Assembly: GCA_030754035.1 (NCBI GenBank)
Contig: JASMBC010000003.1
Span: forward strand, 1 to 64,000
Origin: Arenicellales bacterium
Lineage (GTDB): Bacteria; Pseudomonadota; Gammaproteobacteria; Arenicellales; UBA868
Length of the DNA stretch: 64,000 nucleotides
Direction: 5' to 3'
Part shown: positions 9,379 to 18,469 of the stretch, in pieces
Position numbering within the stretch: the stretch's first letter is position 1
Layout of the letters: every line of letters begins with the position of its first letter
The notes under the pieces: generated by a model
The model's database searches: none
Told to the model about the DNA's origin: nothing
The model's input: the letters and a program-made list of their open reading frames with translations, nothing else
Translations under genes and position numbers: made by a program

Positions 9379-10602
9379 ATGCATCCTGGCCAGACTCTCG
9401 CCCTTGAAACCAGTTCCATCGTCGCAAAGCACTGCCATAACCCACTGGCATTGACCGGGCAACTCTATCCCCCGGCAATAGAAAAAACACTGCCGCGAAG
9501 AACTTGTGAAAATGCTCGCCAGGCAATCACCAGTTGGGCCAACTATGCACCAACTCCGCTGTACAGCCTCAAGGCCCTGGCCTCCCACTGCAACGTTGCC
9601 TCGGTGCATTACAAGGATGAGGGGCCTCGCTTTGGCCTCGGCAGCTTCAAGGCACTGGGCGGTGCTTATGCGGTGCAAACCGTACTACAAAAAGTTCTGG
9701 GCGAGAAAATACCCGGAACAACAGTTACCCTGAAAGACGTCGCTGATTCACGCTACCCTGAGATATGCAGCGAGATTACCGTGGTTACCGCCACTGACGG
9801 CAATCACGGTCGCTCTGTCGCTTGGGGAGCGCAACGCTTTGGCTGCCAATGCGTGATCTATCTGCACGCCGAGGTTAGCGAAGGCCGGCAAAGGGCGATC
9901 GAGGCATTGGGCGCGAAAGTAGTGCGAATCACCGGCCACTACGATAATTCGGTGCACCAGGCCGAGCGTGACGCTAAAGACAATGACTGGTTCGTGGTCT
10001 CGGACACTTCCTGGCCCGGCTACACGGAGATTCCGCGCCAAGTCATGGCCGGTTACACAGTAATGACCGGTGAGGCCATGGATCAACTGCCAGACAATCT
10101 CACCCCCACACATGTGTTTATCCAGGGGGGCTGTGGCGGGCTTGCCGGCACGGTCTGCGCTGACTTATGGCGCCGATACGGCCTTGCCCGGCCACGACTG
10201 GTAGTGGTCGAGCCCGAATCGGCGGCTTGCCTTTATCTTAGCGCCCTGGCGGGTGAGCCCAGGGTGGCATCCATCACGGCAGAAAGCCTGATGGCCGGGC
10301 TATCCTGTGGCGAAGTGTCGCTGGTGGGCTGGCAAATTCTGGCACTCGGAGCACAGGACTTTGTTACCATCACCGATGAATCAGTTGCTCCGCTCATGCG
10401 CCTGCTGGCAGAAAACAACTGGGGTGATCAGGCAATAGTTGCCGGCGAATCGGCTATTGCTGGTCTCGCAGGCCTAATCGCCGCCAGAGCAGACCCACAG
10501 TTGTCGGATAAGCTCGGCCTGTCACAAAACAGTCATGTCCTGCTTTTTGGTACCGAGGGTGCAACTGACCTGGAGGTGTACCGACAACTGGTGAAGCAGT
10601 AG
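9379..10602 (+). CDS. dpaL: Diaminopropionate ammonia-lyase-like PLP enzyme
   Basis: A 407-residue fold-type II PLP enzyme. The PLP-binding lysine is Lys91 in FGLGSFKALGG, with ATDGNHGRSVAW as the substrate loop and GGCGGLAGT as the phosphate-binding glycine loop. This pattern and length match 2,3-diaminopropionate ammonia-lyase, which converts D- or L-diaminopropionate to pyruvate and two ammonia. Related EutB-like threonine-dehydratase homologues occur in ectoine operons, so a different beta-substituted amino acid is possible. RidA encoded upstream would clear the aminoacrylate released. ATG start at 9379, nine bases after the amidotransferase stop. Confidence 0.82.
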   Translation: MHPGQTLALETSSIVAKHCHNPLALTGQLYPPAIEKTLPRRTCENARQAITSWANYAPTPLYSLKALASHCNVASVHYKDEGPRFGLGSFKALGGAYAVQTVLQKVLGEKIPGTTVTLKDVADSRYPEICSEITVVTATDGNHGRSVAWGAQRFGCQCVIYLHAEVSEGRQRAIEALGAKVVRITGHYDNSVHQAERDAKDNDWFVVSDTSWPGYTEIPRQVMAGYTVMTGEAMDQLPDNLTPTHVFIQGGCGGLAGTVCADLWRRYGLARPRLVVVEPESAACLYLSALAGEPRVASITAESLMAGLSCGEVSLVGWQILALGAQDFVTITDESVAPLMRLLAENNWGDQAIVAGESAIAGLAGLIAARADPQLSDKLGLSQNSHVLLFGTEGATDLEVYRQLVKQ

Positions 10603-10621
10603 GGCTATCAACTTGTTAACC

Positions 10622-11800
10622 ATGGAAAAGCCAGTGAGCGTCTCATTGCAACGGGGGTTCCCCCAGGCTGAATTCGAACAGCGCACCAGCCGCGTCCAGG
10701 CGGCAATGCATCAAGCACGCCTGGATGCACTACTGGTCACTACCGAGCCTGAAGTACGCTACTTCAGTGGCTTCCACACCCAGTTCTTCGAGAGCCCCAC
10801 CCGCCCCTGGTTCGTGGTGGTGCCCCTGGAAGGTAAACCGATCGCCGTAATCCCGGAAATTGGCCTCGCCGGTATGCAGGCCACCTGGCTAGACAGCATT
10901 CACACTTGGCCCTCGCCACAACCCGGAGATGATGGCATCTCCCTGCTTACGAGTGTGCTCAATGCCCTGCCCACACGCTTTGGCCAGCTCGGCCTGCCAC
11001 TGGGGCCCGAAAGCGTACTGCGTATGCCAGTAGCCGATGTCAATACACTGACCGATGCGGTCTCACTCGAGGTTGCCGACTGTGCACAAATGCTGCTCAG
11101 TCTGCGGTTTATCAAGTCGACGGCAGAGATTGAGAAAGTCCGCCGTGCCTGTGAGATTACCTCCGAGGCATTCGCAGCCTTGGCTCAAAACATGGCTGTT
11201 GGCGACACCGAAATTGAGATCAGCCGGCGCCTGCGCATCGACCTGCTTCAGCGCGGCGCTGACAGTACGCCGTTTCTGGTCGCTGGTTCAGGACCGGGCG
11301 GCTACGACAGCATCATCATGGGGCCGACCGAAAAGCGCCTGGCGTCGGGTGATGTACTCATCATCGATACCGGCACGGTCTATGACGGGTACTTCTGCGA
11401 TTTCGACCGCAACTTTGCCTTTGGTCAACTCGCCGAGGATGCGCACCGAGCCAACGAAGCCTTGTACCGGGCAACTGATGCTGGCTTCGCCACGGCTCGA
11501 CCGGGCGTACCCATGTCTGAGGTTTGGTCGGCCATGTGGGCGGTGCTGGAAGCCGGCGGGGCTCTCGGTAACAGCGTTGGCCGCATGGGCCATGGCCTGG
11601 GTATGCAGTTGACCGAGTGGCCGTCGATACGGCCGGACGACTATACCGTGCTCGAAGCCGGTGCCGTGATCACGCTGGAGCCCGGCATGACCTTTGCCCC
11701 GGGGCGCCAGTTGGTACACGAGGAAAATATCGTCATCACCCAAGATGGTGCCGAGTACCTGACTCACCGAGCCAGCCCTGAAATGCCTGTGGTGTCCTGA
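10622..11800 (+). CDS. M24 family Xaa-Pro peptidase / DoeA-like hydrolase
   Basis: A pita-bread-fold metallohydrolase of about 392 residues. The five metal ligands are visible: Asp in LIIDTG, Asp in CDFDRNF, His in GHGLGMQLTEWP, Glu in LEPGMTF and Glu in HEENIVI. The family includes prolidase, creatinase and ectoine hydrolase (DoeA/EutD). Its position after an EutA-like protein and a PLP lyase recalls ectoine-use operons. No DoeB-type deacetylase of the AstE/AspA family is in the window, so ectoine hydrolase is a suggestion, not a call. The start is the ATG at 10622; an in-frame TTG at 10613 is the alternative. Confidence 0.85.
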   Translation: MEKPVSVSLQRGFPQAEFEQRTSRVQAAMHQARLDALLVTTEPEVRYFSGFHTQFFESPTRPWFVVVPLEGKPIAVIPEIGLAGMQATWLDSIHTWPSPQPGDDGISLLTSVLNALPTRFGQLGLPLGPESVLRMPVADVNTLTDAVSLEVADCAQMLLSLRFIKSTAEIEKVRRACEITSEAFAALAQNMAVGDTEIEISRRLRIDLLQRGADSTPFLVAGSGPGGYDSIIMGPTEKRLASGDVLIIDTGTVYDGYFCDFDRNFAFGQLAEDAHRANEALYRATDAGFATARPGVPMSEVWSAMWAVLEAGGALGNSVGRMGHGLGMQLTEWPSIRPDDYTVLEAGAVITLEPGMTFAPGRQLVHEENIVITQDGAEYLTHRASPEMPVVS

Positions 11801-11845
11801 GTGCAGCTACCGGTAGGCCCGGTTGCAAAACTCGGGTCAAGTTCC

Positions 11846-12754
11846 ATGCGTAACATCATCCTGGTCAATCCCCAGGCCGGCCGCGGTGCCGGACCCAACC
11901 TGTGTCGGGACCTGCTTAGGCGGCAGCCGCAGTTAACGGACGCCCGCATCATCGATGCGCCAGATGCACTACAGGCAAAGCGCGAACTGATACGTGCGCT
12001 ATCGCCGACAACGGATACGCTGGTCGTGATCGGCGGTGACGGCTCGCTGAACCTGGCAGTCGATGCTCTGCTCAAATGTTCACTGGGTAAACAGGTGCGG
12101 GTGTGTCCGATATCCGCTGGTACCGGTAGCGATTTTGCCCGCGCTTTACACCCGCGACTGGACATCGATCTCGCCTGCCGAATGCTTACTGATAGCCGGT
12201 CACGTCCGCTAGACGCACTGGAAGTTACCTGGCCCGATGGTAGTTCCCGTTACGGCATCAACACTTTCTCGGCCGGTGTCGCGGGGTTGGTCAGCGCAAC
12301 GATGGCATCCCGTGCCACCCGGAGTGGTGCGGCCTACCTGCGGGCGACTCTGTCGGCGTTTTTCCGCTACCACGCATGCAACTGTCGTGTCACAGTTGAC
12401 GGTAGGGATTGGCACGAGGGACCCCTGTACTTGCTGGCTGTGACCAATGGCAGTCACTTCGGACAGGGCATGCGGATAGCACCAAAAGCGCAATTGGACG
12501 ACGGCCTGGCCGAGGTGCTGGCGGTAACGCCGATGTCGCGCTTGCTGTTGCTGCTGCGACTTGTACGACTGTACCTGGGCAATCACCTCGGCGCACCATA
12601 CGTGCGTTACTGCCGTGGACAAACCGTGACAGTAATCCCAACAGAGAGTCTGCCGGCATTTGACCTCGATGGTGAGATGGTACCCGTCGGGCGGGTAACG
12701 ATCCGGTTACTGCCTGGGGTGATTCGGCTGGCCTGCCAAGATTCCTGTATTTGA
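11846..12754 (+). CDS. YegS/DagK-type diacylglycerol (lipid) kinase
   Basis: A protein of about 302 residues with a diacylglycerol-kinase catalytic domain. The N-terminus is IILVNPQAGRGAG, the ATP-site motif is VVIGGDGSLN, and the second glycine loop is ISAGTGSDFARAL. The C-terminal beta-sandwich ends in a conserved DLDGE-type motif (FDLDGEM). It phosphorylates diacylglycerol or a related lipid at the membrane. The family starts at MRNIILVNP (ATG 11846), not at the GTG 11801 that directly abuts the previous stop. It may be cotranscribed with the catabolic genes upstream but has no obvious functional tie to them. Confidence 0.87.
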   Translation: MRNIILVNPQAGRGAGPNLCRDLLRRQPQLTDARIIDAPDALQAKRELIRALSPTTDTLVVIGGDGSLNLAVDALLKCSLGKQVRVCPISAGTGSDFARALHPRLDIDLACRMLTDSRSRPLDALEVTWPDGSSRYGINTFSAGVAGLVSATMASRATRSGAAYLRATLSAFFRYHACNCRVTVDGRDWHEGPLYLLAVTNGSHFGQGMRIAPKAQLDDGLAEVLAVTPMSRLLLLLRLVRLYLGNHLGAPYVRYCRGQTVTVIPTESLPAFDLDGEMVPVGRVTIRLLPGVIRLACQDSCI

Positions 12755-12862
12755 TCAGGCCGAAGAATGTAGATGCTCTCAAAGCCCGCCAATACACTCG
12801 ATGCACTTGGTAGAAAACGCAGCCGCGGGGAGAAAGATCAGTTTGAAACTCAAGGTTGTCTT

Positions 12863-13267
12863 TTACACTTCTTTATCCATCATGTGCGGCTTGTATTTCA
12901 TGTCTTCTTTGAGGATGTGCTGGTCGAACCATTGCATGAGGAATTCATAGATTTTCTCCCGCAGGTCGTCCTGATCCGCTGACTGGAGCAGGGTTTCCAT
13001 CTTGCGGGCGTACTCTGCATGTAATTCGAGGTGGTCATTCACCAGTGGATAGCCCATCTCACGCAGAATCTTCTCTTCGCACCGGAAATGGAGTTGCGCG
13101 TAGTTATTCATCTTAATCAGGCACTTCATCATAGACACCGCCGAATGGTCCGGCAGGCGCGATAACTCGATGCAACTGTTGATTATCTCCACCAACTGCT
13201 GATGCTGGTTATCGAGCTCTACATGTCCGACGCTGAATTTCCCGGAATCCCAGACGATCTTTTTCAT
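12863..13267 (-). CDS. Bacteriohemerythrin
   Basis: A 134-residue four-helix hemerythrin. The di-iron ligand pattern is complete: VGHVELDNQHQQL, then HFRCEEKIL, HLELHAEY and the C-terminal QHILKEDMKY. It is a single-domain protein of normal length, thought to bind O2 in the cytoplasm for delivery, sensing or storage. ATG at 13267; the TTG at 13270 listed by the ORF track is unlikely. Upstream lies an FNR/ANR-like dyad at a spacing that fits an activated promoter, so induction under low oxygen is likely. It converges with the lipid kinase gene. Confidence 0.92.
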   Translation of the reverse strand: MKKIVWDSGKFSVGHVELDNQHQQLVEIINSCIELSRLPDHSAVSMMKCLIKMNNYAQLHFRCEEKILREMGYPLVNDHLELHAEYARKMETLLQSADQDDLREKIYEFLMQWFDQHILKEDMKYKPHMMDKEV

Positions 13268-13297
13268 CAAACCATGCTATTGACAGACATGGGCCTT

Positions 13298-13338
13298 ATC
13301 CTAGAGAGCGGCCTGGGGCTAGCCCTGATCTAGATCAA
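13298..13338 (-). promoter_or_regulatory. FNR/ANR-like box and promoter for bacteriohemerythrin
   Basis: CTGATCTAGATCAA at 13325-13338 matches the FNR/ANR consensus TTGAT-N4-ATCAA at 13 of 14 positions. On the minus strand a -10-like TAGGAT lies at 13303-13298. The distance between dyad centre and -10 centre is about 31 bases, as expected for a site centred near -41.5. The site lies about 60 bases before the hemerythrin start codon. Confidence 0.6.
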
Positions 13339-13470
13339 GAATCGAGTTGGTTAGCAATAGCCGATGGACCACTTGACCGCCCGCGACAGAGGGTCCGGCT
13401 GGGTGACAGCGTCAGCGAGAGTCGCGAGGCTTAACGGCTGGTGCGACCCTGATCCTGCCCCCGCTCAGAA

Positions 13471-14484
13471 TCAGTATCGCAACGCGCCCGAAAAGAACTG
13501 CTCGAGTTCCTGGTAGTAGCGATCCGGCTCGAGCAGCAAGCCCTCGGTGTGATCGGCGTCAGCAAAAGTGTGCAGGGTTACGCTCTTACCGATTGCCCTG
13601 GCGAAAGTCACAAGATCAGTTGCGTTGTGGTAGGGCACCCGGGAATCGGCGCTACCGTGCAACACCTGCAGCGGGCGCTCGCCCATACGCTTGATGCCAT
13701 CGGAAGGGGTCAATGCCATCAGGTCCGTGCCGCGCACCCGTGCAGCCCAGTAAGCCGCACGCCAGAGAAAACCTGGGAAACCCTGGTATTCCACTTCGTG
13801 TGTCGCCGCCTTGTTGAAATCAAAGATCGGCGCTTCCAGACTGAAGGCGGCGATTTCAGGATTCTTGGCTGCAGTAATCATGGCGGCCAGTGCCCCACCG
13901 GAAACCCCATGCACACCGATCTGCGACATCGGAATCGCCTTGGCACTTTTCAGCCAGTAGGCAGCGGTAACGATATCGTCTGACTCATCCTGGCCCGCAG
14001 AATGCCGGCTATCCTCACAGGTCGTATCACCCTGGTCACGAAGATCGATCAGTAGAACATTGAAACCTGCCTGCGCTAGCATGGTAGCCGGCATCAATGT
14101 GTCGAAGTTATGTCGCGAACTGTTGATGCCGTGCGCAACGATTACGGTTGCCTTGGAATTTCCAGAAGTCGGGGTGATCCACCAACCGGCTATGGTGACC
14201 GACCGCTCAGGATCACGAATCCGGACTTCTTCGACTGGGATATCGGGAATCCACCAGCGGGAAAGATCATGGCCGACCCAGCGATCCCAGCCGCTGCCTT
14301 TGAAGGGACCATTCCCCTGACTTGCGGTTTCAAAACGCGCCGGGGTGTTACCCAGATGGTACGGATGAATACCACAAAGAACCGCTGTGCCGGTTCGGTA
14401 TACGTAGTCGCCTACGACCAGCAGGATGCCGATGCCAAGCACCAGCACCACTGCCAGGGCAGTCAGGAATTTTCGCAGAACCAT
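13471..14484 (-). CDS. Membrane-anchored alpha/beta hydrolase
   Basis: About 337 residues. An N-terminal hydrophobic segment (residues 5-25) would anchor it in the membrane or serve as an uncleaved signal. The hydrolase domain has VAHGINSSRH near the oxyanion strand, the nucleophile elbow GVSGGA, the acid in GSADSRVPY and the histidine in DADHTEG, so the triad is intact. It looks like a serine esterase or peptidase of the BAAT/DLH/S9-like fold. The start is the ATG at 14484; a GTG at 14493 is equally possible and neither has a strong ribosome site. It is the last gene of the amine cluster, 83 bases after the aminotransferase. Confidence 0.78.
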   Translation of the reverse strand: MVLRKFLTALAVVLVLGIGILLVVGDYVYRTGTAVLCGIHPYHLGNTPARFETASQGNGPFKGSGWDRWVGHDLSRWWIPDIPVEEVRIRDPERSVTIAGWWITPTSGNSKATVIVAHGINSSRHNFDTLMPATMLAQAGFNVLLIDLRDQGDTTCEDSRHSAGQDESDDIVTAAYWLKSAKAIPMSQIGVHGVSGGALAAMITAAKNPEIAAFSLEAPIFDFNKAATHEVEYQGFPGFLWRAAYWAARVRGTDLMALTPSDGIKRMGERPLQVLHGSADSRVPYHNATDLVTFARAIGKSVTLHTFADADHTEGLLLEPDRYYQELEQFFSGALRY

Positions 14485-14576
14485 TTGTGCCACCGGTGGC
14501 GAATCAGCAGTGCATGCTACAGGATATCAACAGACCGGTCGCTTTGTTATGCCGCTGGCGTAGAAAACTGCCGCTG

Positions 14577-15977
14577 TCAACCCTGCCACAGCCCTTCGCG
14601 GACCAGGTCATTCATGGTCTCACGGATGCTCTCGTGCAACACTGTTACCATGGTGTCTATCTGTACGCGCTCGAGAATCAAAGGCGGTGAGAGCACGTTG
14701 AGGTGGGCGAGCGGTCGGACGATGACCCCCCGGCGCTGGCAGCCCTTTGCAATACGTTCACCGATGGCGGCTTCCGCAGGCAACAACTCCTTGGTCTCGC
14801 GGTCGGCCACATTCTCGATACACATCATAAAGTGACTGCCGCGCACATCGCCCACGATAGGATACTCGCGCAGGGTTTGTAGTTGCTCCTCGAAGTACGG
14901 TCCAACCTCGCGGACATGGCTGCAGAGATCCTCACGCTCCATGATCTCGATGTTCTTCAGCCCAGCTGCGCAGGCAACAGGATGCCCCGAGTAGGTAAAA
15001 CCATGGGTAAAAAGTGCGCCTTCAGCTTGTGGCACGCTGATGACATCGTAAATTTTCTCCGACAGCAACGTTGCCGATAAGGGCAGGTAGCCAGACGAGA
15101 TACCCTTGGCACAGGTAATGATATCCGGCACAAAATCAAACACCGCCTCAGATGCAAAAAAGTGTCCCAGCCTACCGAAACCTGTCACCACCTCGTCGGA
15201 GATATAAAGCACCTCGTATTTATTACATATCTCGCGGGTGCGTCGGTGGTAGCCCCGTGGCGGAACGATTACGCCGCCAGCTCCCATAATCGGCTCGGCG
15301 ATGAAACAAGCTACATTCTCAGGACCAAGTTCCAGTATCTTGTTCTCAAGATCCGCTACCGTCTGGTCGCAAAACTGCTCTTCACTCATGCCTTCCGGGC
15401 GACGGTACGGATTGGGCGCGGGAATGTGGTGCACCAGGTCGGGGGCAAGATCAAAGCCCTGGTGATCAAACTCTATACCCGTCATCGACATCGCGAGGTA
15501 AGTACTACCGTGGTACCCGTCCGTTCTCGAGATGATCTTTTTTTTATTTTTCTTACCCAGGCGATTGAAGTAAAAATGAATAATCCGGATCGCCGTATCG
15601 TTAGACATGGAGCCGCCAGTGCCATAGAAAACGTGATTCAGTTTGCCCGGGGTTAGCGTTGCAAGCTTTGCTGCAAGTTCTGCAGCTGGCGGGGTGGTCA
15701 TGTGGGTGAAGGTCGAATAGTAGGCGATTTTTCGCACCTGATCTGCGATTGCCTCGGCCATTTCCTCATTGGCATAGCCGATGTTTACGCACCACAAACC
15801 GCCGATCCCGTCGATGTAGCGATTGCCCTCTGAATCAAAAACATAGGCACCCTCAGACTCCGCCATTACCATGGAGCCTTCCTCTTTGAACGAGGAGAAA
15901 TCCGTCCACGGGTGGATATAGTGATCTAGGTCCTGACGCCAAAGCGCTTCGGTGTTATAGCGGTGCTTGATCGGCAT
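14577..15977 (-). CDS. Class III aminotransferase (omega-amine/polyamine:pyruvate type)
   Basis: A 466-residue fold-type I PLP enzyme of class III. It has the cofactor Asp in YISDEVVTGFGRLG, the PLP lysine in CAKGISSGYLPLSA, and YHGSTYLAMSMTG before it. It resembles the omega-amino acid:pyruvate and putrescine/spermidine:pyruvate (SpuC-like) aminotransferases, which move a terminal amino group to pyruvate and leave an aldehyde. It lies 38 bases after the acetylpolyamine amidohydrolase gene in an operon with a deacetylase and an amine oxidase. Oxidation of free polyamines is therefore a sensible role. A GGGGAG ribosome site precedes the ATG at 15977. Confidence 0.86.
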   Translation of the reverse strand: MPIKHRYNTEALWRQDLDHYIHPWTDFSSFKEEGSMVMAESEGAYVFDSEGNRYIDGIGGLWCVNIGYANEEMAEAIADQVRKIAYYSTFTHMTTPPAAELAAKLATLTPGKLNHVFYGTGGSMSNDTAIRIIHFYFNRLGKKNKKKIISRTDGYHGSTYLAMSMTGIEFDHQGFDLAPDLVHHIPAPNPYRRPEGMSEEQFCDQTVADLENKILELGPENVACFIAEPIMGAGGVIVPPRGYHRRTREICNKYEVLYISDEVVTGFGRLGHFFASEAVFDFVPDIITCAKGISSGYLPLSATLLSEKIYDVISVPQAEGALFTHGFTYSGHPVACAAGLKNIEIMEREDLCSHVREVGPYFEEQLQTLREYPIVGDVRGSHFMMCIENVADRETKELLPAEAAIGERIAKGCQRRGVIVRPLAHLNVLSPPLILERVQIDTMVTVLHESIRETMNDLVREGLWQG

Positions 15978-16015
15978 ATCGTGTCTCCCCTGGCGCTATT
16001 TGCCTGCGTAGAAAT

Positions 16016-17041
16016 TCAATTTTCGAAACCAGCCAGAACATTTACCGTATTCACTCCCACCTCGTCAATATCATAGCCTCCCTCCATCACGAATAAAGTC
16101 GGCAAGCCAACCCCAGCAATCAACTGACCGGTGGTGAAATAATCGTCTGTCTTGAGTTTGAAGAAACTGATCGGGTCGTTCTCGAATGTATCCACACCCA
16201 ACGACACGACCACTGCCTCAGGCGCGAACGAATGGATTCGGGCCAGGGCATCCGCAAGTGCTACCCGCCACTCGCCAAACAACGTGCCAGGCGCTAGCGG
16301 ATAGTTAACATTGAAGCCCGCGCCGACACCGCGGCCTTTTTCATCCGCATAACCCAGAAAATTTGGAAAAGCTTCCTCGGGATCTCCATGCAACGAACAA
16401 AAAAGGACATCGTCGCGTGCGTAAAAGATGTCCTGGGTGCCATTGCCATGATGAAAATCTATATCAAGCACGGCAACTCGATCAGAGCCCATGTCACGAA
16501 AGTACTGAGCCGAGATTGCAGCATTGTTGAGGAAACAATAACCGCCGAACATATCCCGCGCCGCGTGGTGGCCAGGTGGGCGGCAAAGGGCAAATGCAGC
16601 CGGCTCCCCACCGGCGACAAGCGATGCTGCAGTCAGCCCGACGTTCTTTGAGGCAAGTGCAGCTTCCCAGGTGCCTGCTGTGATCGACGTTTCGGCTGCC
16701 AGGGCGTAGTAACCGATTCGACCCTCGATGAAGCACGGCGGCTTCTGTTGCATCCGGCGGGCCGGCCAGTTGGTTGCCATTGCTTCGCCCGCGAACCCGG
16801 CAGCTTGCCAATCGTTCCAGGCACTTTGGAGAAAGTCGACAAAATCAGCATCGTGCACCTTGAGCACCGGTTCAAGGCCATGCTCCAGTGGCTTTTCTAT
16901 GGGTCCGAGATCAGCCAATTGCACCGCTTGCAGGATACTCTCAGCCCGCGAGGGCCGCTCGAAGGGTTCAACCAGTTCGCCGCCGTAAAGTTCCGTTTTG
17001 GCATTGCGCAGTTTGTGTTTTTCTGAATAGACTGTCTTCAT
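16016..17041 (-). CDS. aphA: Acetylpolyamine amidohydrolase (histone deacetylase family)
   Basis: A 341-residue zinc hydrolase of the arginase/deacetylase fold. Visible landmarks are RPPGHHA (the His-His charge relay), the zinc ligands in DIDFHHGNGTQD and the C-terminal MEGGYD. The length matches acetylpolyamine amidohydrolases, which remove acetyl groups from acetylputrescine, acetylcadaverine or acetylspermidine. An AAGGAAG ribosome site lies before the ATG at 17041. It is flanked by an ArgE-like deacetylase and a class III aminotransferase, which fits a path from acetylated polyamine to aldehyde. Confidence 0.9.
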   Translation of the reverse strand: MKTVYSEKHKLRNAKTELYGGELVEPFERPSRAESILQAVQLADLGPIEKPLEHGLEPVLKVHDADFVDFLQSAWNDWQAAGFAGEAMATNWPARRMQQKPPCFIEGRIGYYALAAETSITAGTWEAALASKNVGLTAASLVAGGEPAAFALCRPPGHHAARDMFGGYCFLNNAAISAQYFRDMGSDRVAVLDIDFHHGNGTQDIFYARDDVLFCSLHGDPEEAFPNFLGYADEKGRGVGAGFNVNYPLAPGTLFGEWRVALADALARIHSFAPEAVVVSLGVDTFENDPISFFKLKTDDYFTTGQLIAGVGLPTLFVMEGGYDIDEVGVNTVNVLAGFEN

Positions 17042-17091
17042 GATCTTCCTTTATCTCGCCGCGACCACAAGCACAACCAGCCAGAGTCACT

Positions 17092-18297
17092 TCAGATTGG
17101 CAACCGCTGTGACTGCAGGTATCGGACCAGGCGGCCGAGGAAATCCCAGCACTGTGTCAGCTGACCCACTTCGACATATTCATTCGGCCGGTGCGCCTGC
17201 AGAATGCTGCCCGGCCCACAGACCACGCAGGGTACGCCGACCTGTTCGTTAAACAATCCAGCTTCCGACCCGAAGCTGATTTTTCCTGTCGGCCCGTCCC
17301 CACCCAACAGTGACTGGACAAAACCAACGACTGGGGAATCCGCAGCCGTGTGCAAACCTGGGTAGCCGGCAAGCAGTTCGAAGCTGATCCCGGTATCTGC
17401 ATCCACCGAATGCATCGCCGGCTCGAGCACATCCCGCGCATACTCGGCCACCTGCTGGAAATACGCCGTCGATGTTTCCTCGGGCAAGTGGCGTACCTCG
17501 AAACTGAATTCGCAATGGTCGGGCACGATGTTGAGTACCCGACCCCCCTGTATCGGCCCCACCTGTAAGGTGGTATGCGGCACGCGATAGGCGCCGTCGA
17601 CTGTGCCGGTTTCGGCTACGGTTGAATAGATACGCCGAATGTGGCAGATGAGTTCCGCCGCGATCTCCACGGCGTTGACCCCCTCGACCGGGTAGGCAGA
17701 ATGGGCGGCCCGACCCCGCACCGTCACCCGCCATCCCTGCTTGCCCTTATGCGCATTAACCACTTTCATGCTGGTGGGTTCGCCGATGATGCCTATCGCC
17801 GGAAGCACCGGCAGGTTCCCCAGCACATCAAGCAGCCGACGCACTCCAATGCAACCAACCTCTTCGTCGTAAGACAAAGCAATATGCACAGGCGTCTGCA
17901 GGGGCGCCTTGAGCATATCCGGCACCCGTGCCAACACACAGGCGATAAAGCCCTTCATGTCAGCCGTACCGCGGCCGATGTAACGTCCATCCTGTAGTTC
18001 GACCGAGAAAGGATCTGTGGCCCAGGCCTGCCCGTCTACCGGTACGACATCCGTATGGCCCGACAACATGACGCCAGGACGGTCTTGGGAGCCAACCGTT
18101 GCATACAGGTTGGCCTTGCTGCTGGAGTCGTCGTGTACGAGCCGGCAACTGACCCCGAGCCCTTCGAGGTATTGTTCTACGTAACGAATCAGATCGAGGT
18201 TCGAGTTGCAGCTGGTGGTGTCAAAAGACACCAGTTCCGACAGCAGCCGGCCGATCCGTTCATCCAGGGCCGACGCGGTCTGGGTAATATCTTTCAT
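17092..18297 (-). CDS. argE: Acetylornithine deacetylase-type M20 peptidase (ArgE)
   Basis: A 401-residue dinuclear zinc M20 hydrolase with the metal ligands in SGHTDVVPVDG, GRGTADMKG and DEEVGCIG, and a normal dimerisation lid domain. It is closest in pattern to acetylornithine deacetylase, which frees ornithine from N-acetylornithine. Its placement inside a polyamine/acetyl-amine cluster 50 bases before the acetylpolyamine amidohydrolase gene, rather than in an arginine operon, makes a catabolic substrate equally plausible. The name reflects family, not proven substrate. Confidence 0.84.
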   Translation of the reverse strand: MKDITQTASALDERIGRLLSELVSFDTTSCNSNLDLIRYVEQYLEGLGVSCRLVHDDSSSKANLYATVGSQDRPGVMLSGHTDVVPVDGQAWATDPFSVELQDGRYIGRGTADMKGFIACVLARVPDMLKAPLQTPVHIALSYDEEVGCIGVRRLLDVLGNLPVLPAIGIIGEPTSMKVVNAHKGKQGWRVTVRGRAAHSAYPVEGVNAVEIAAELICHIRRIYSTVAETGTVDGAYRVPHTTLQVGPIQGGRVLNIVPDHCEFSFEVRHLPEETSTAYFQQVAEYARDVLEPAMHSVDADTGISFELLAGYPGLHTAADSPVVGFVQSLLGGDGPTGKISFGSEAGLFNEQVGVPCVVCGPGSILQAHRPNEYVEVGQLTQCWDFLGRLVRYLQSQRLPI

Positions 18298-18469
18298 CGC
18301 GCACCAGAGTCAGTAGCCGTTGCCGATATCGGTCCGTAACGCCCTGGAAGGATAATTGCACTAGCCCCAGCCCCAACCCACGGGCAGCGGCTGTCGACAC
18401 TGCTGCTGGAGGTAGTGATAGCCGCATCCGCCGTGCTCCTGCGCTCACACCGGCCGACTATCGAATAAC

